Below, in pieces: positions 40,410-48,824 of a stretch of 64,000 nt of DNA. Under the pieces are notes generated by a model that had not been told where the DNA came from, ran no database searches, and worked only from the letters and a program-made list of their open reading frames with translations. The stretch is from positions 124,001-188,000 of the forward strand of contig NZ_JAAVXB010000005.1 of assembly GCF_012241385.1 (NCBI RefSeq), given 5' to 3'. The DNA comes from Solimonas marina (GTDB lineage Bacteria > Pseudomonadota > Gammaproteobacteria > Nevskiales > Nevskiaceae). The number at the start of each line of letters is the position of its first letter. Within the stretch, counting starts at the first letter, position 1. The position numbers and the translations under genes are program-made.

Positions 40410-41156
40410 ATGTCCATTCCGTCCCGATTCAAAACCCAGACCGTCGCGGCGTTGCGTCCGCCATTTCGCGTGCTGATCGCCGATGACGACGAGGAGCTCT
40501 GCGCGCTGCTGGCTGACTTTCTTCGCCTCGAGGGTTTCGCCGTCGATGCCGTGCACGACGGAGACGGCGTGCTGCGTCGTCTTGCCGCCCTCGACGCATG
40601 CCCGGACCTGTTGATTCTCGATATTGCGATGCCGGGCGGCGACGGGCTGCAGACCTTGCGCGAGCTGCGTCTGCATCACCAGTTGCCGGTGATCATCCTG
40701 TCGGCCCGCGGCGATGCGGAAGACCGCGCGACCGGCCTTGAATACGGCGCTGACGACTATCTCGGCAAGCCCTGCCTGCCGCGCGAGCTGCTGGCGCGCG
40801 TGCGCGCCATGCAGCGGCGACAACTGTCGGGCGGTCCCGAGAATCCCGTCCTCGGTGGGCTGCGCATTCATGCGGCGGCCTGCCGTGCCGATATCGACGG
40901 CCGCGATCTGCGCCTGACCGCCGCCGAATTCAAGTTGCTGCTGATTCTGGCGCGGCAGGCGGGGCGCGTGATCGGCAAGTCGGAGCTGATGCAGGCGTCG
41001 CTGGGCCGCGAAGCGGCGCGTTTCGACCGCACGATCGACGTGCACGTCAGTCGCTTGCGGCGCAAGTTGCTGCAGGCGTCGCCACTGGCGCCGGTGATCG
41101 AAGCCGTGCGCGGCGCCGGCTATTTGATGCACGTCCCGGATGGGGCCGCCGCTTGA
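40410..41156 (+). CDS. OmpR-family response regulator (CpxR-like)
   Basis: 248 residues. The receiver has DDDEEL, phosphoacceptor LLILDIAMPG and the switch lysine in YLGKPCLP; the winged helix has DLRLTAAEFKLLLILARQAGR and TIDVHVSRLRRKLL. It is closely similar to the regulator at 37823-38614 along its whole length, so the two derive from a duplication. The stop overlaps the TTG start of a histidine kinase (TTGA), which makes a clear two-component pair. The upstream gap holds GTGTGACGCCAGGCTGTCAC, an inverted repeat that could be an autoregulatory site. Confidence 0.92.
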   Translation: MSIPSRFKTQTVAALRPPFRVLIADDDEELCALLADFLRLEGFAVDAVHDGDGVLRRLAALDACPDLLILDIAMPGGDGLQTLRELRLHHQLPVIILSARGDAEDRATGLEYGADDYLGKPCLPRELLARVRAMQRRQLSGGPENPVLGGLRIHAAACRADIDGRDLRLTAAEFKLLLILARQAGRVIGKSELMQASLGREAARFDRTIDVHVSRLRRKLLQASPLAPVIEAVRGAGYLMHVPDGAAA

Positions 41157-42538
41157 ACACGCTGTATCGTCGTCTGTTGCTGTGGTTCTGTTGCGTCAAC
41201 GTCGCCACCTTGCTGGTCAGCGTGGCGCTGAGCAGCGTCATCACCTGGTACACCGAGAGCCGCGCCCCCGACTGGTTGCGCCTGGCGCGCGACGCCGACG
41301 CGCACTATCTGGCCGGTGGCGTGGACGCGCTGGGTGACTGGGCCGCCGACCGCGAGCGCGACATTCATGTCGAAGCGACGCTACTGGAAAACGGGCGCAG
41401 CTTGCTCGGAGGGCCGCTGCTGCCGGAAGTCGAGCGCGTCTTGCCGCGGTTGTTGCTGCAGCCGCACAGCGAATGGCAGCCCAGGCCCGGGCAACTGCTG
41501 GTCGCACAGCGTGTGGTGGGCGCCGATGGTGCGGTCCGCTGGTTCGTGGCGCTGCGTCGCCCGGCGCCGTTTCCGGTCCGGCGAATTTTGTTGCTGACCA
41601 TACAGGTGACGCTGTCGCTGCTGGCGATCGGTCTGGTCGGCTGGTGGTTTGCACGCAGTATCTCGGCGCCGGCCGCGGCGCTGCAGGGCGCGGCGCAACG
41701 GATGGCTGAAGGCGAGCTGTCGGCGCGGGCCGGCGGCCGGTTCGACGACGCGCCGCAGGAGCTGCAGACGCTGGCCCGCGAGTTCGACCGCATGGCCGGT
41801 CGTGTCGAGGCGCTCGTCGATCAGCAGCGGCGTCTGCTGCGCGATGTTTCGCACGAGCTGCGCTCGCCGCTCGCGCGTCTGCAGTTGATTCTCGAATTCG
41901 CGAAGCGCCAGCGGCCGGCGCCGCTCGGCTCGTTCGAACGTGCCGAACGCGAGATCGCGCGTCTCGATCATCTCATCGACGAGTTGCTGACGCTGTCGCA
42001 GGTCGAGGCCGGTGTGCCGCAACCGCGGCGCGAGTCGGTGGACCTGGCGGCGCTGGCCGCGATGTCCGTGGCGCAGGCCGAACTGGATGCGCGGCGTGTC
42101 GGCAGTGTTCTGCGCCTCGATGCGGCGGTGCCGGCGCTGGTCGAGGCCGACGCGCAGTTGTTGTCGCGCGCGCTCGATAATCTGATCAGCAACGCGGTGA
42201 AGTTCGGTGCCGGGCATGCGATTGATGTTCGTGTCGCGGCATCCGCGGATCGTTGTTCGCTCAGCGTCGGCGATCACGGCCCGGGCGTTGCGGAAGCGGA
42301 ATTGGCGAGCTTGTTCCAGCCGTTCTTTCGTGGGCGAAACGCCAGGCGTACACCCGGCTACGGATTGGGGCTGGCGATCGTCGATCGTGTCGTGCGCGCG
42401 CACCACGGCGAGATACAGGCGGTCAACGACGGCGGTTTGCGCGTGACGATGTCGCTGCCGGTGACGAGCGCCCACAAAAAAAGCGGCCACCTTTCGGTGG
42501 CCGCTTCGGACTGCGGACTGCGATTGCAAAACCCTTAG
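41153..42538 (+). CDS. CpxA-like sensor histidine kinase
   Basis: 461 residues from a TTG start overlapping the regulator stop. A first membrane helix is at about 5-30, a periplasmic sensor of about 110 residues follows, and a second helix lies at about 145-165 (ILLLTIQVTLSLLAIGLVGWW). Then come a HAMP domain, the H-box RDVSHELRSPLARL, an N-box (ALDNLISNAVKFG) and ATP lid glycines (GDHGPGVAEAE, GYGLGLAIV). The pairing and layout resemble CpxAR-type envelope sensors. The last 20 or so residues read through the hairpin and A-run of a terminator that belongs to the opposite-strand gene, so the true ancestral end may have been earlier. The signal sensed is unknown. Confidence 0.9.
   Translation: MNTLYRRLLLWFCCVNVATLLVSVALSSVITWYTESRAPDWLRLARDADAHYLAGGVDALGDWAADRERDIHVEATLLENGRSLLGGPLLPEVERVLPRLLLQPHSEWQPRPGQLLVAQRVVGADGAVRWFVALRRPAPFPVRRILLLTIQVTLSLLAIGLVGWWFARSISAPAAALQGAAQRMAEGELSARAGGRFDDAPQELQTLAREFDRMAGRVEALVDQQRRLLRDVSHELRSPLARLQLILEFAKRQRPAPLGSFERAEREIARLDHLIDELLTLSQVEAGVPQPRRESVDLAALAAMSVAQAELDARRVGSVLRLDAAVPALVEADAQLLSRALDNLISNAVKFGAGHAIDVRVAASADRCSLSVGDHGPGVAEAELASLFQPFFRGRNARRTPGYGLGLAIVDRVVRAHHGEIQAVNDGGLRVTMSLPVTSAHKKSGHLSVAASDCGLRLQNP
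42476..42505 (-). terminator. Minus-strand intrinsic terminator inside the kinase 3' end
   Basis: Read on the minus strand, AGCGGCCACC and its complement (42482-42491 with 42496-42505) form a 10-bp stem with a GAAA loop, followed by seven U residues (the A-run at 42476-42482). It ends transcription of the metalloprotease gene but lies inside the last codons of the kinase gene on the plus strand. Confidence 0.8.
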
Positions 42539-44961
42539 ATCGGCGCACCCGGCGGGATCGTCGGTTCCGGCAGCTTGCTGACATCCAGCGTGCCGTCGTC
42601 GTAGCGCTTGAGCATCGACAGCAGACCGGCGCGTTGTGCGGCATCGCCCTTCTTCGCCGACGACAGACGGTCTTCGATCTGGCCAAGCTTGTACTCGGCG
42701 TCGGCGCGGACCTGCGACGAGCTCGACTCGGTGGCGAGCTTGAGCAGCTGCGTGACGAAGATCGTCTGCTGCTGTTCGCGGATCGCGTCCTCGTAGCTGC
42801 CGTCGGCCTTGCCGTCGAACGCGGCCTTGTCGATCGCATCCATGACGTCGAGCAGGCTCAGCTGCTTGTCGTCGACGGCGTGCTGTGTCGACAGGCGCGC
42901 GACGCGATCCGGATTCAGTAGCAGACCGATGGTCAGCTGGCTGGCGGCGGCGGCCGGCGCCAGCGGATCGAAGGTGATGCCGGTGGTGCGCGTGAACAGC
43001 TCACGGTTCCAGCGATAACCCTGCGGACGCGGCGGCAGCTCCGACAGCAGCTTCGGCGACAGCGTCAGCTGCGACGGAGCCAGCGTGTCGATCAGTGCGG
43101 CCAGCGCGGCGCGCTGCTGGTCGGCCGGGACCGGCTTGGTCGGCAGCTGACCGTCACCGCGCACGGCGTAGGTGTAGATCTGACCGCCCAGCATCGTCGC
43201 CGCGGCCTTGGCCTGGTAGCGGTGATACAGGTACAGCGGCACCAGCGCTTCCTCGATGGTCGCCATCGGCTGGCCACCGCGGATCGCATCCTCGCCAAAC
43301 TTCTTGAGGCCGGCGGCACGCACCTTCATCGCATGCTTGAGCTCGGCGACGTTGTCGGTGCCGTTGACCCACTGGTTGCTCGGCGGGCTGGCGGTGCTGT
43401 CGGCGCGCGAATCCTGGTCGCCGAGGAAGTGCAGGCCATGATCACGCGCGTCGGCGAGGATCTTGGTCAGTGCTGCCTTTTCGTCGGTGCCCTGCGGGAA
43501 GTCCTGATAGCCGTAGTCGATGGTGACCTTGTCCCAGTCGCCGATGCCGACCGCGTAGGCGTCGGACAGATCGACGTTGCCGTTGTCGTCGAGCTTGACC
43601 AGCGGCGCCGGGTAATCCATCACCGAGCTGCGACCTTCGGTGCTGCCCATGTGGTTGTGCGTCAGGCCCAGCGTATGACCGAGCTCATGCGCGGCGAGCT
43701 GGCTGAGACGTGCCAGCGCCATCTTCTCGGCTTCGGTCGACGGATGATCCGGATCGGTGTACGGCGACAGCAGGCCTTCGGCCATCATGTAGTCGTAACG
43801 CACGCGCAGCGCGCCGAGCGTGACATTGCCCTTGATGATTTCGCCGTCGCGCGGATCGATGACGCCGTAGCCGTAGCTCCAGCCACGCGTCAGGCGGCTG
43901 ACCCACTGGATGATGTTGTAGCGGCCGTCGAGCGCGTCGGCGCCTTTGGGCAGCACTTTCACCTGGAAGGCGTTGCGGTAGCCGGCGGCGGTGAAGGCCT
44001 GGTTCCACCAGCTCGCGCCACGCAGCAGCGCCGCGCGGATCACGGCCGGCGCGGCCGAGTCGATGTAGTAGACGATGGGCTTGACCGGATCGCTGATCGC
44101 CGCGGTCGGGTCCTTCTTTTCGAGGCGGTGACGGGCGATGTAGTGCTTGACCATCGGCTCGCCGAGCGGTGCGCCGTAGTCGACGTAATCCCAGCCGGTG
44201 TAGCCGTCACCTGGCAGGTCGACGCGCGGCTTGAAGCCCGGCGGCGGCAATTCGAAGAACGAGTAGCGTTCCTTGATTGTCAGGGCGCTCGGGCCCTCGG
44301 CGACATCGCGTACGAAGTTGCCCGGATTGTTGGCGGCCAGCGTCAGCGTGCCGGTCAGCTCGCTGTTCTTCTCGAACGCCTTGGTGCCGTCCATCGCGAT
44401 CGCGCTGCGGCTCGGGTCGACCTTGAAGTCGCCCTGATGCGAGCGCTTCAGGCGCTCGATCACGCCATGACCGTCCTGCAGCACGAAGTTGGTGGCGTCG
44501 ATCAGCAGATGGTCGCCGGATTGCGCGGCGATCTTGAAGCCGAACAGCGTCGAATCGGCGAACGACTGTTCGACGCCGAGCTTGACGCCCTCGTCGTCGG
44601 TGTCGGCACGAAAGGCTTCATTGAGCGCGGTCAGCATCAGCTTGTCGCCGATGCGGTCGAAGCGCACGAGCTTGGTCCGCGAAATCTGGCCGCGATCCAC
44701 GCCGATGTCGTTGGAGCCGATGCCCTGCGCGATGGTCGTGAAGAACAGCGCCTCGGTGCCGGCCTTCGGCACTTCCATGTAGATGTGCCCGGAATCGGCG
44801 TCCCAGTACAACGGCAGAAAGCCGTCCTGGTGCTGCATGCCGGACGTGAACTTGTCGATGCTGGGCGTTGCGGCCTGAGCGGCCGGCGACGCGAGCAGCG
44901 CAAGACCGAGAACAGCGGCGCCCAGGAGCGAAACCTGGCGCCGGACCACGGGGTGCGTCAT
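42535..44961 (-). CDS. Zinc metalloprotease of the DUF5117/DUF4953 type
   Basis: 808 residues with a signal peptide (cleavage near AQAATPS). The gluzincin/metzincin-like site HELGHTLGLTHNH begins near residue 425 and has the third-histidine spacing of metzincins. Flanking segments match the DUF5117 N-terminal domain (PLYWDADSGHIYMEVP) and DUF4953 catalytic region (HEGRSSVMDYPAP-like SSVMDYPAP). The protein is probably periplasmic or secreted. The substrate is unknown; a terminator lies just beyond the stop codon and overlaps the convergent kinase gene. Confidence 0.85.
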   Translation of the reverse strand: MTHPVVRRQVSLLGAAVLGLALLASPAAQAATPSIDKFTSGMQHQDGFLPLYWDADSGHIYMEVPKAGTEALFFTTIAQGIGSNDIGVDRGQISRTKLVRFDRIGDKLMLTALNEAFRADTDDEGVKLGVEQSFADSTLFGFKIAAQSGDHLLIDATNFVLQDGHGVIERLKRSHQGDFKVDPSRSAIAMDGTKAFEKNSELTGTLTLAANNPGNFVRDVAEGPSALTIKERYSFFELPPPGFKPRVDLPGDGYTGWDYVDYGAPLGEPMVKHYIARHRLEKKDPTAAISDPVKPIVYYIDSAAPAVIRAALLRGASWWNQAFTAAGYRNAFQVKVLPKGADALDGRYNIIQWVSRLTRGWSYGYGVIDPRDGEIIKGNVTLGALRVRYDYMMAEGLLSPYTDPDHPSTEAEKMALARLSQLAAHELGHTLGLTHNHMGSTEGRSSVMDYPAPLVKLDDNGNVDLSDAYAVGIGDWDKVTIDYGYQDFPQGTDEKAALTKILADARDHGLHFLGDQDSRADSTASPPSNQWVNGTDNVAELKHAMKVRAAGLKKFGEDAIRGGQPMATIEEALVPLYLYHRYQAKAAATMLGGQIYTYAVRGDGQLPTKPVPADQQRAALAALIDTLAPSQLTLSPKLLSELPPRPQGYRWNRELFTRTTGITFDPLAPAAAASQLTIGLLLNPDRVARLSTQHAVDDKQLSLLDVMDAIDKAAFDGKADGSYEDAIREQQQTIFVTQLLKLATESSSSQVRADAEYKLGQIEDRLSSAKKGDAAQRAGLLSMLKRYDDGTLDVSKLPEPTIPPGAPI

Positions 44962-45089
44962 TTGAAGAATCTCCTGCGAAAAAAGCCGCGTGGCCCGGAC
45001 ACGCAGCTAGGCTGATAGTGCCTGCGCATTTCCGCAGCAACGGGGCGTCGGCGCAAGCGCCAAAGCCCCGATTTTCGGTGAAGATTTCG

Positions 45090-45986
45090 TCATCCGGCCG
45101 GCGCCGCGGCGGCCTGTTTCGTGTCCTGCTTGCCGGGCTTGATGACGACCGTGCAGGTCTGTCCGGCGATCAGCGGATGATGCTCGAGGTCGTCGATGCT
45201 GATGCGCACCGGGATACGCTGCGCGAGACGCACCCAGTTGTAGGTCGGGTTGACGTTGGCAAGCATCGAGCGGCCGACCGTGTCGTTCTGGTCGGTGATG
45301 CCGCGCGGCACGCTTTGCACGCGGCCGGTCAGCTCCTCGCCGTCCATCATGTGGATACGGACCGGGTCGCCAGCGCGGACGCGCGGCAGCTTGGTTTCCT
45401 CGAAGTAGCCGAGGATGTAGTACGAATGCGCGTTGATCAGCGCCAGCACCGGTTTGCCGACCGACGCGTAGTCGCCGACCTGCGCAGTGAAGTTGGTCAC
45501 GTACCCATCGACCGGCGCGTGAATCTCGGTGCGTTCGAGGTTGAGTTTGGCAACGTCGAGCGCCGCCTGTGCCGCGTCGTACTTGGCGTCGGCGGCCGCG
45601 GCCTGCGACGAGGTCGTCTCGCGGTTTTCCTTGGAGATGACCAGGCTGTCGAGCTTGGCGCGACGTGCGGCCTCCTGCTTGCGCAGATGACGCTCGACGT
45701 CAGCAGCCTTGAGTGCGGCTTCGGCCTGATCGACGGCCATCTGATAGCGCTTGTCGTCGATGCGCATCAGCAGATCGCCTTTGTGCACGTATTCGTTGTC
45801 GTGCACCGGAATATCGGCGATCAGGCCGGCAACGTCGGGGGCGATCGCCACGACATCGGCGCGTACGCGGCCGTCGCGCGTCCACGGTGACAGCATGTAG
45901 TGATCCCAGAGGGCAGTGCCGACCATGACCGCGATGACGCAGATCGCGAGGGTCATGAGGATGCGCAGGGCTTTGATGGCGTTCAT
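45090..45986 (-). CDS. HlyD/AaeA-type membrane fusion protein
   Basis: 298 residues with one N-terminal membrane anchor (LRILMTLAICVIAVMVGTAL). A lipoyl-like barrel-sandwich domain follows (DVAGLIADIPVHDNEYVHKGDLLMRID), then a short helical hairpin, then IHAPVDGYVTNFTAQVGDYAS. The size and motifs fit AaeA/EmrA-like adaptors that pair with FUSC-family pumps. It is the last gene of the operon OMP-marR-FUSC-DUF1656-HlyD. The expected role is to link the inner-membrane pump to the outer-membrane channel for efflux of aromatic acids or drugs. Confidence 0.9.
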   Translation of the reverse strand: MNAIKALRILMTLAICVIAVMVGTALWDHYMLSPWTRDGRVRADVVAIAPDVAGLIADIPVHDNEYVHKGDLLMRIDDKRYQMAVDQAEAALKAADVERHLRKQEAARRAKLDSLVISKENRETTSSQAAAADAKYDAAQAALDVAKLNLERTEIHAPVDGYVTNFTAQVGDYASVGKPVLALINAHSYYILGYFEETKLPRVRAGDPVRIHMMDGEELTGRVQSVPRGITDQNDTVGRSMLANVNPTYNWVRLAQRIPVRISIDDLEHHPLIAGQTCTVVIKPGKQDTKQAAAAPAG

Positions 45987-46001
45987 GGGGACAGTCCGGA
46001 T

Positions 46002-46199
46002 TCAGTAGAGCAGCAGGCCGCCGGCGCCGAACAGGCAGGCGAACAACGCGAGCCGGAACAGCGGCGGATGCCAGACGTAACGATGGAGATTGGCGCGCGC
46101 CATGAGTCCGTCGATGATCCAGGTCACCGCGGCGGCGATGACGAAGACCACGATCAGACTCGGGAACAGGATTCCGGACAGCGCGAATTCACGCGGCAT
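46002..46199 (-). CDS. AaeX/DUF1656 small membrane protein
   Basis: 65 residues from the ATG at 46199. Two hydrophobic segments (GILFPSLIVVFVIAAAVTWII and FRLALFACLFGAGGLLL) flank the short RYVWHPPLFR segment, which is the DUF1656 pattern of AaeX. It overlaps the FUSC pump gene by 11 nt and lies 15 nt before the HlyD gene. It is a regular small companion of FUSC-type aromatic acid pumps; its own role is not well defined. Longer in-frame starts would add cysteine-rich sequence that reads as the out-of-frame tail of the pump gene. Confidence 0.88.
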   Translation of the reverse strand: MPREFALSGILFPSLIVVFVIAAAVTWIIDGLMARANLHRYVWHPPLFRLALFACLFGAGGLLLY

Positions 46200-48312
46200 G
46201 AGCAGCTCCGGCGGACAGCGATTCAGGGTGGTCGGCGGCGTCGAGCAGGCCGGCGCGCAACCGGTACAGTGCATGCAGCAGACGCTGACGGGCGGCGAGT
46301 GCGGCCGGCGCATGCAGGTGCATGGCGCCGACGTCGGCGATCAGATCGTCAAGACGCTTGAGTGCGCGCCGACGGCGCAGGGCCGAAGCCTGTTCGGCGA
46401 CGCGCACGACGGCATCGAGCGTTGCCGACATCGCACCATGCAGCGGTGCGAGGTCGGCATGGGTGGCCAGCGTGCGGCGCGCGTCGATGATCGCGTGGCC
46501 GATCTCCAGCAACGACAAGCCGTAGTTCTGAGCGTCGGTGATGGCGGCTTCGGAGATTTTGGTGGTGATCGAAATCTGCATCTGCAGATCCCGGCAATGA
46601 CTCTCGAAGCGGGCGCGCAGGCCGTCCAGCGGCCGCGTACAGACTTCACTGAGCTGTTTGCGCAGCGCATTGAGCAAACGGTCCAGACGCACCGCGCCCT
46701 CGGCCGGTATCAGCGTGCTGAAGACGATGCCGCCAGCGGCCATGCCGAGAAACAGCGACAGCCCCTGATTGAGCAGCGAGGCCGGGTCTTGAATCATCGG
46801 CGTCTGTGGCGCTGCCAGCGACGCGAAGAACAAGGCAGCCGGCAGGCCGACGCCGGCCGTCGCCGGTTGCGCGGCGAGCCATAGCGCCGGGATCATGATC
46901 GGCAGCATCGACACGATCAACATCGTGAAGCTGTCGCCGACCGCGGGCTGCAGGATCAGGGCGTACGGCCAGCTCAGCAGCGTCGAGAAGACCGCGCCGA
47001 GCATCATCTGCCGCGTTGCGAGTACCGGCGTCGGTGACGCCGCGAAGAAGCAGCAGACGATGCAGGCGATCAGCGCCGCACCGGAGCCGGCCGACCAGTC
47101 GGTGGCAATCCAGAACGTGCAGACCAGCACCAGCGCCAGCGCCGCGCGGGCGCCGGCGGCAATGGCCGTCGGCAGATCGCCATGCGGCGTGAAACGGCTG
47201 CTGTCCGGCAGCGCCGGGCGCAGTGCAGCCGGCGGCACCGCGTGCGCGAGCGAGGCATAGAGACGTGTGTAGGTGATCAGTTCGTCACCGAGTTGGCGCA
47301 GCAGATCGATGCCGCTGTGGAATTCCGGCGCCTGCTCCGGCGGGATGCCGGATGCGTCGACCGGCATCGATAGCGCGGCGACCGCGGACTCCAGACGTGG
47401 CAATGTCGTGCGCGCCTCGGCGGCGCTGCCCGGCGGGTCGGCGAGCACGTCGATCAGGGATTTGGCGCGCGTACAGACGATGCGGTCGATCAGGTCGCCG
47501 CCCTTGGCGCGTTGCCGCGCGAGCAGGCGTTCGAGCGCATGGAAGCTGGTCAGCGCTGCCATGAACGCGACATTGAGCTGCTGCAGGCGCGGATTGCGGA
47601 TGCGCACTTCGGGATCTTCGAAATACACCGAGGCACGCAGCGACTCGAAGCGCATGATGTCGCCGGCCAGGCGCGCGTGGCGGCGCGCCGATTCACCCGG
47701 TTCGTCTCGGCTCGACAGGGTGCCGGCGATCAACATCGCAAAGTCGCGATAGCGGGTGCGCACCAGCTCGACCAGCGCCGGCGCCAGGCGATGCGGGAAC
47801 ACGGTGTCGGCGACGACCCCCGCGCACAGAATGCCGAGCAGCACTTCGCTGACGCGTGACAGCGCAGTATCGAAGGTCACGCCGGTGTGCAGCGCTGCCG
47901 GGAAGCCGATGATCAGCGCCGTGTAGCCGGACAGGATGAAGCCATAGGCCTTGAAGTCGCGGAAATAGGCCGAGCCGGCAGCACAGATGCCGACCCATAG
48001 CGCGACCGAGCCGATGAACAGCTCGCGGTATTGCGCGAACAACGAGACGAACAGCAGGGTCACGCCGCAACCGATCAGTGTGCCGAGTGCGCGATAGACG
48101 CTCTTGGCCAGCACCAGACCGCTCTGCGGCTGGGCGACGATGATGACGGTGATCATCGACGTCGACGGCCGGTCCAGGCCGAAGCGCATCGACAGCCACA
48201 TCGCCAGCGCCGCCGAGACGATGGTGCGGAACACGAACAGCACCGTGATGCGCTGCGGTGGCGTCAGGCCGAACAGTTGGCGGCCGAAGTGACGCAGATC
48301 CGTGCCGCTCAT
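46189..48312 (-). CDS. FUSC/AaeB-family inner-membrane efflux pump
   Basis: 707 residues from the ATG at 48312. Two blocks of membrane helices (about residues 20-180 and 360-530) alternate with two soluble helical domains, the AaeB/FUSC layout. Helices include ITVLFVFRTIVSAALAMWL and GAALIACIVCCFFAA. The length is slightly above AaeB (655). These pumps export p-hydroxybenzoate and related aromatic acids, acting with AaeA and an outer-membrane channel, all encoded here. The start overlaps the stop of the MarR gene (ATGA). Confidence 0.9.
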   Translation of the reverse strand: MSGTDLRHFGRQLFGLTPPQRITVLFVFRTIVSAALAMWLSMRFGLDRPSTSMITVIIVAQPQSGLVLAKSVYRALGTLIGCGVTLLFVSLFAQYRELFIGSVALWVGICAAGSAYFRDFKAYGFILSGYTALIIGFPAALHTGVTFDTALSRVSEVLLGILCAGVVADTVFPHRLAPALVELVRTRYRDFAMLIAGTLSSRDEPGESARRHARLAGDIMRFESLRASVYFEDPEVRIRNPRLQQLNVAFMAALTSFHALERLLARQRAKGGDLIDRIVCTRAKSLIDVLADPPGSAAEARTTLPRLESAVAALSMPVDASGIPPEQAPEFHSGIDLLRQLGDELITYTRLYASLAHAVPPAALRPALPDSSRFTPHGDLPTAIAAGARAALALVLVCTFWIATDWSAGSGAALIACIVCCFFAASPTPVLATRQMMLGAVFSTLLSWPYALILQPAVGDSFTMLIVSMLPIMIPALWLAAQPATAGVGLPAALFFASLAAPQTPMIQDPASLLNQGLSLFLGMAAGGIVFSTLIPAEGAVRLDRLLNALRKQLSEVCTRPLDGLRARFESHCRDLQMQISITTKISEAAITDAQNYGLSLLEIGHAIIDARRTLATHADLAPLHGAMSATLDAVVRVAEQASALRRRRALKRLDDLIADVGAMHLHAPAALAARQRLLHALYRLRAGLLDAADHPESLSAGAAHAA

Positions 48313-48824
48313 GTGCGGTCTCCGAGGCTGGCGGCCAGCACGCGGCCGAGCATGGATTGCAACTGTTCGAGTTCGGCCGCGCTGAAGCCTTCGTAGAAGC
48401 GACTGACCAGTGCCCAGATTTCCGGCTGCACTTCCTCGATCAGGCGTTCGCCGGCCCGGGTCAGGCGCAGCTCGATGCGACGGCGATCGTCGCTGCTCGG
48501 CTCGCGGCGGATCAGCTTGCGCGCGTACAGCTCGTCGCAGACGCGGGTCAGGTTGGTCGGCTTTTCGCCGGTCGCGGCGGCCAGCTCCGATGCGCTCATG
48601 CCGGCGCCGGCGTTGCCATACAACACCATCATCGTTGAATACGTGGCGTAGTTCAGTGCGTGGCGCTTGAGCACGACGTTGCTCAGCTCCTGCGAATGCT
48701 TGTGCGCATGCGTCATCAAGCGCGCCGCGAGCAAGCGTTCGTACGGCATGTCGGGCAGGCGTTCGCGAACGCCGAGCAGGGCGCGCTCGATCGCCATGTG
48801 GCGCGGGTGCTTGTCGGTCTTCAA
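48309..48824 (-). CDS. MarR-family transcriptional regulator
   Basis: 171 residues if it starts at the TTG at 48824, which overlaps the stop of the outer-membrane gene (TTGA); the ATG at 48797 gives 162 residues and is the alternative. The winged helix is recognisable: MSASELAAATGEKPTNLTRVCDEL (HTH, trimmed here) followed by the wing RREPSSDDRRRIELRLT. MarR proteins repress efflux operons and release DNA on binding phenolic ligands. Sitting between the channel and pump genes, it is likely to control this operon from the TTCAT-AA-ATGAA palindrome at its start. Confidence 0.88.
   Translation of the reverse strand: MKTDKHPRHMAIERALLGVRERLPDMPYERLLAARLMTHAHKHSQELSNVVLKRHALNYATYSTMMVLYGNAGAGMSASELAAATGEKPTNLTRVCDELYARKLIRREPSSDDRRRIELRLTRAGERLIEEVQPEIWALVSRFYEGFSAAELEQLQSMLGRVLAASLGDRT

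Noticed and set aside
48309-48824. Possible truncation of the MarR gene
   Set aside because: Either start gives a normal MarR length and a complete winged helix, so the gene is intact.
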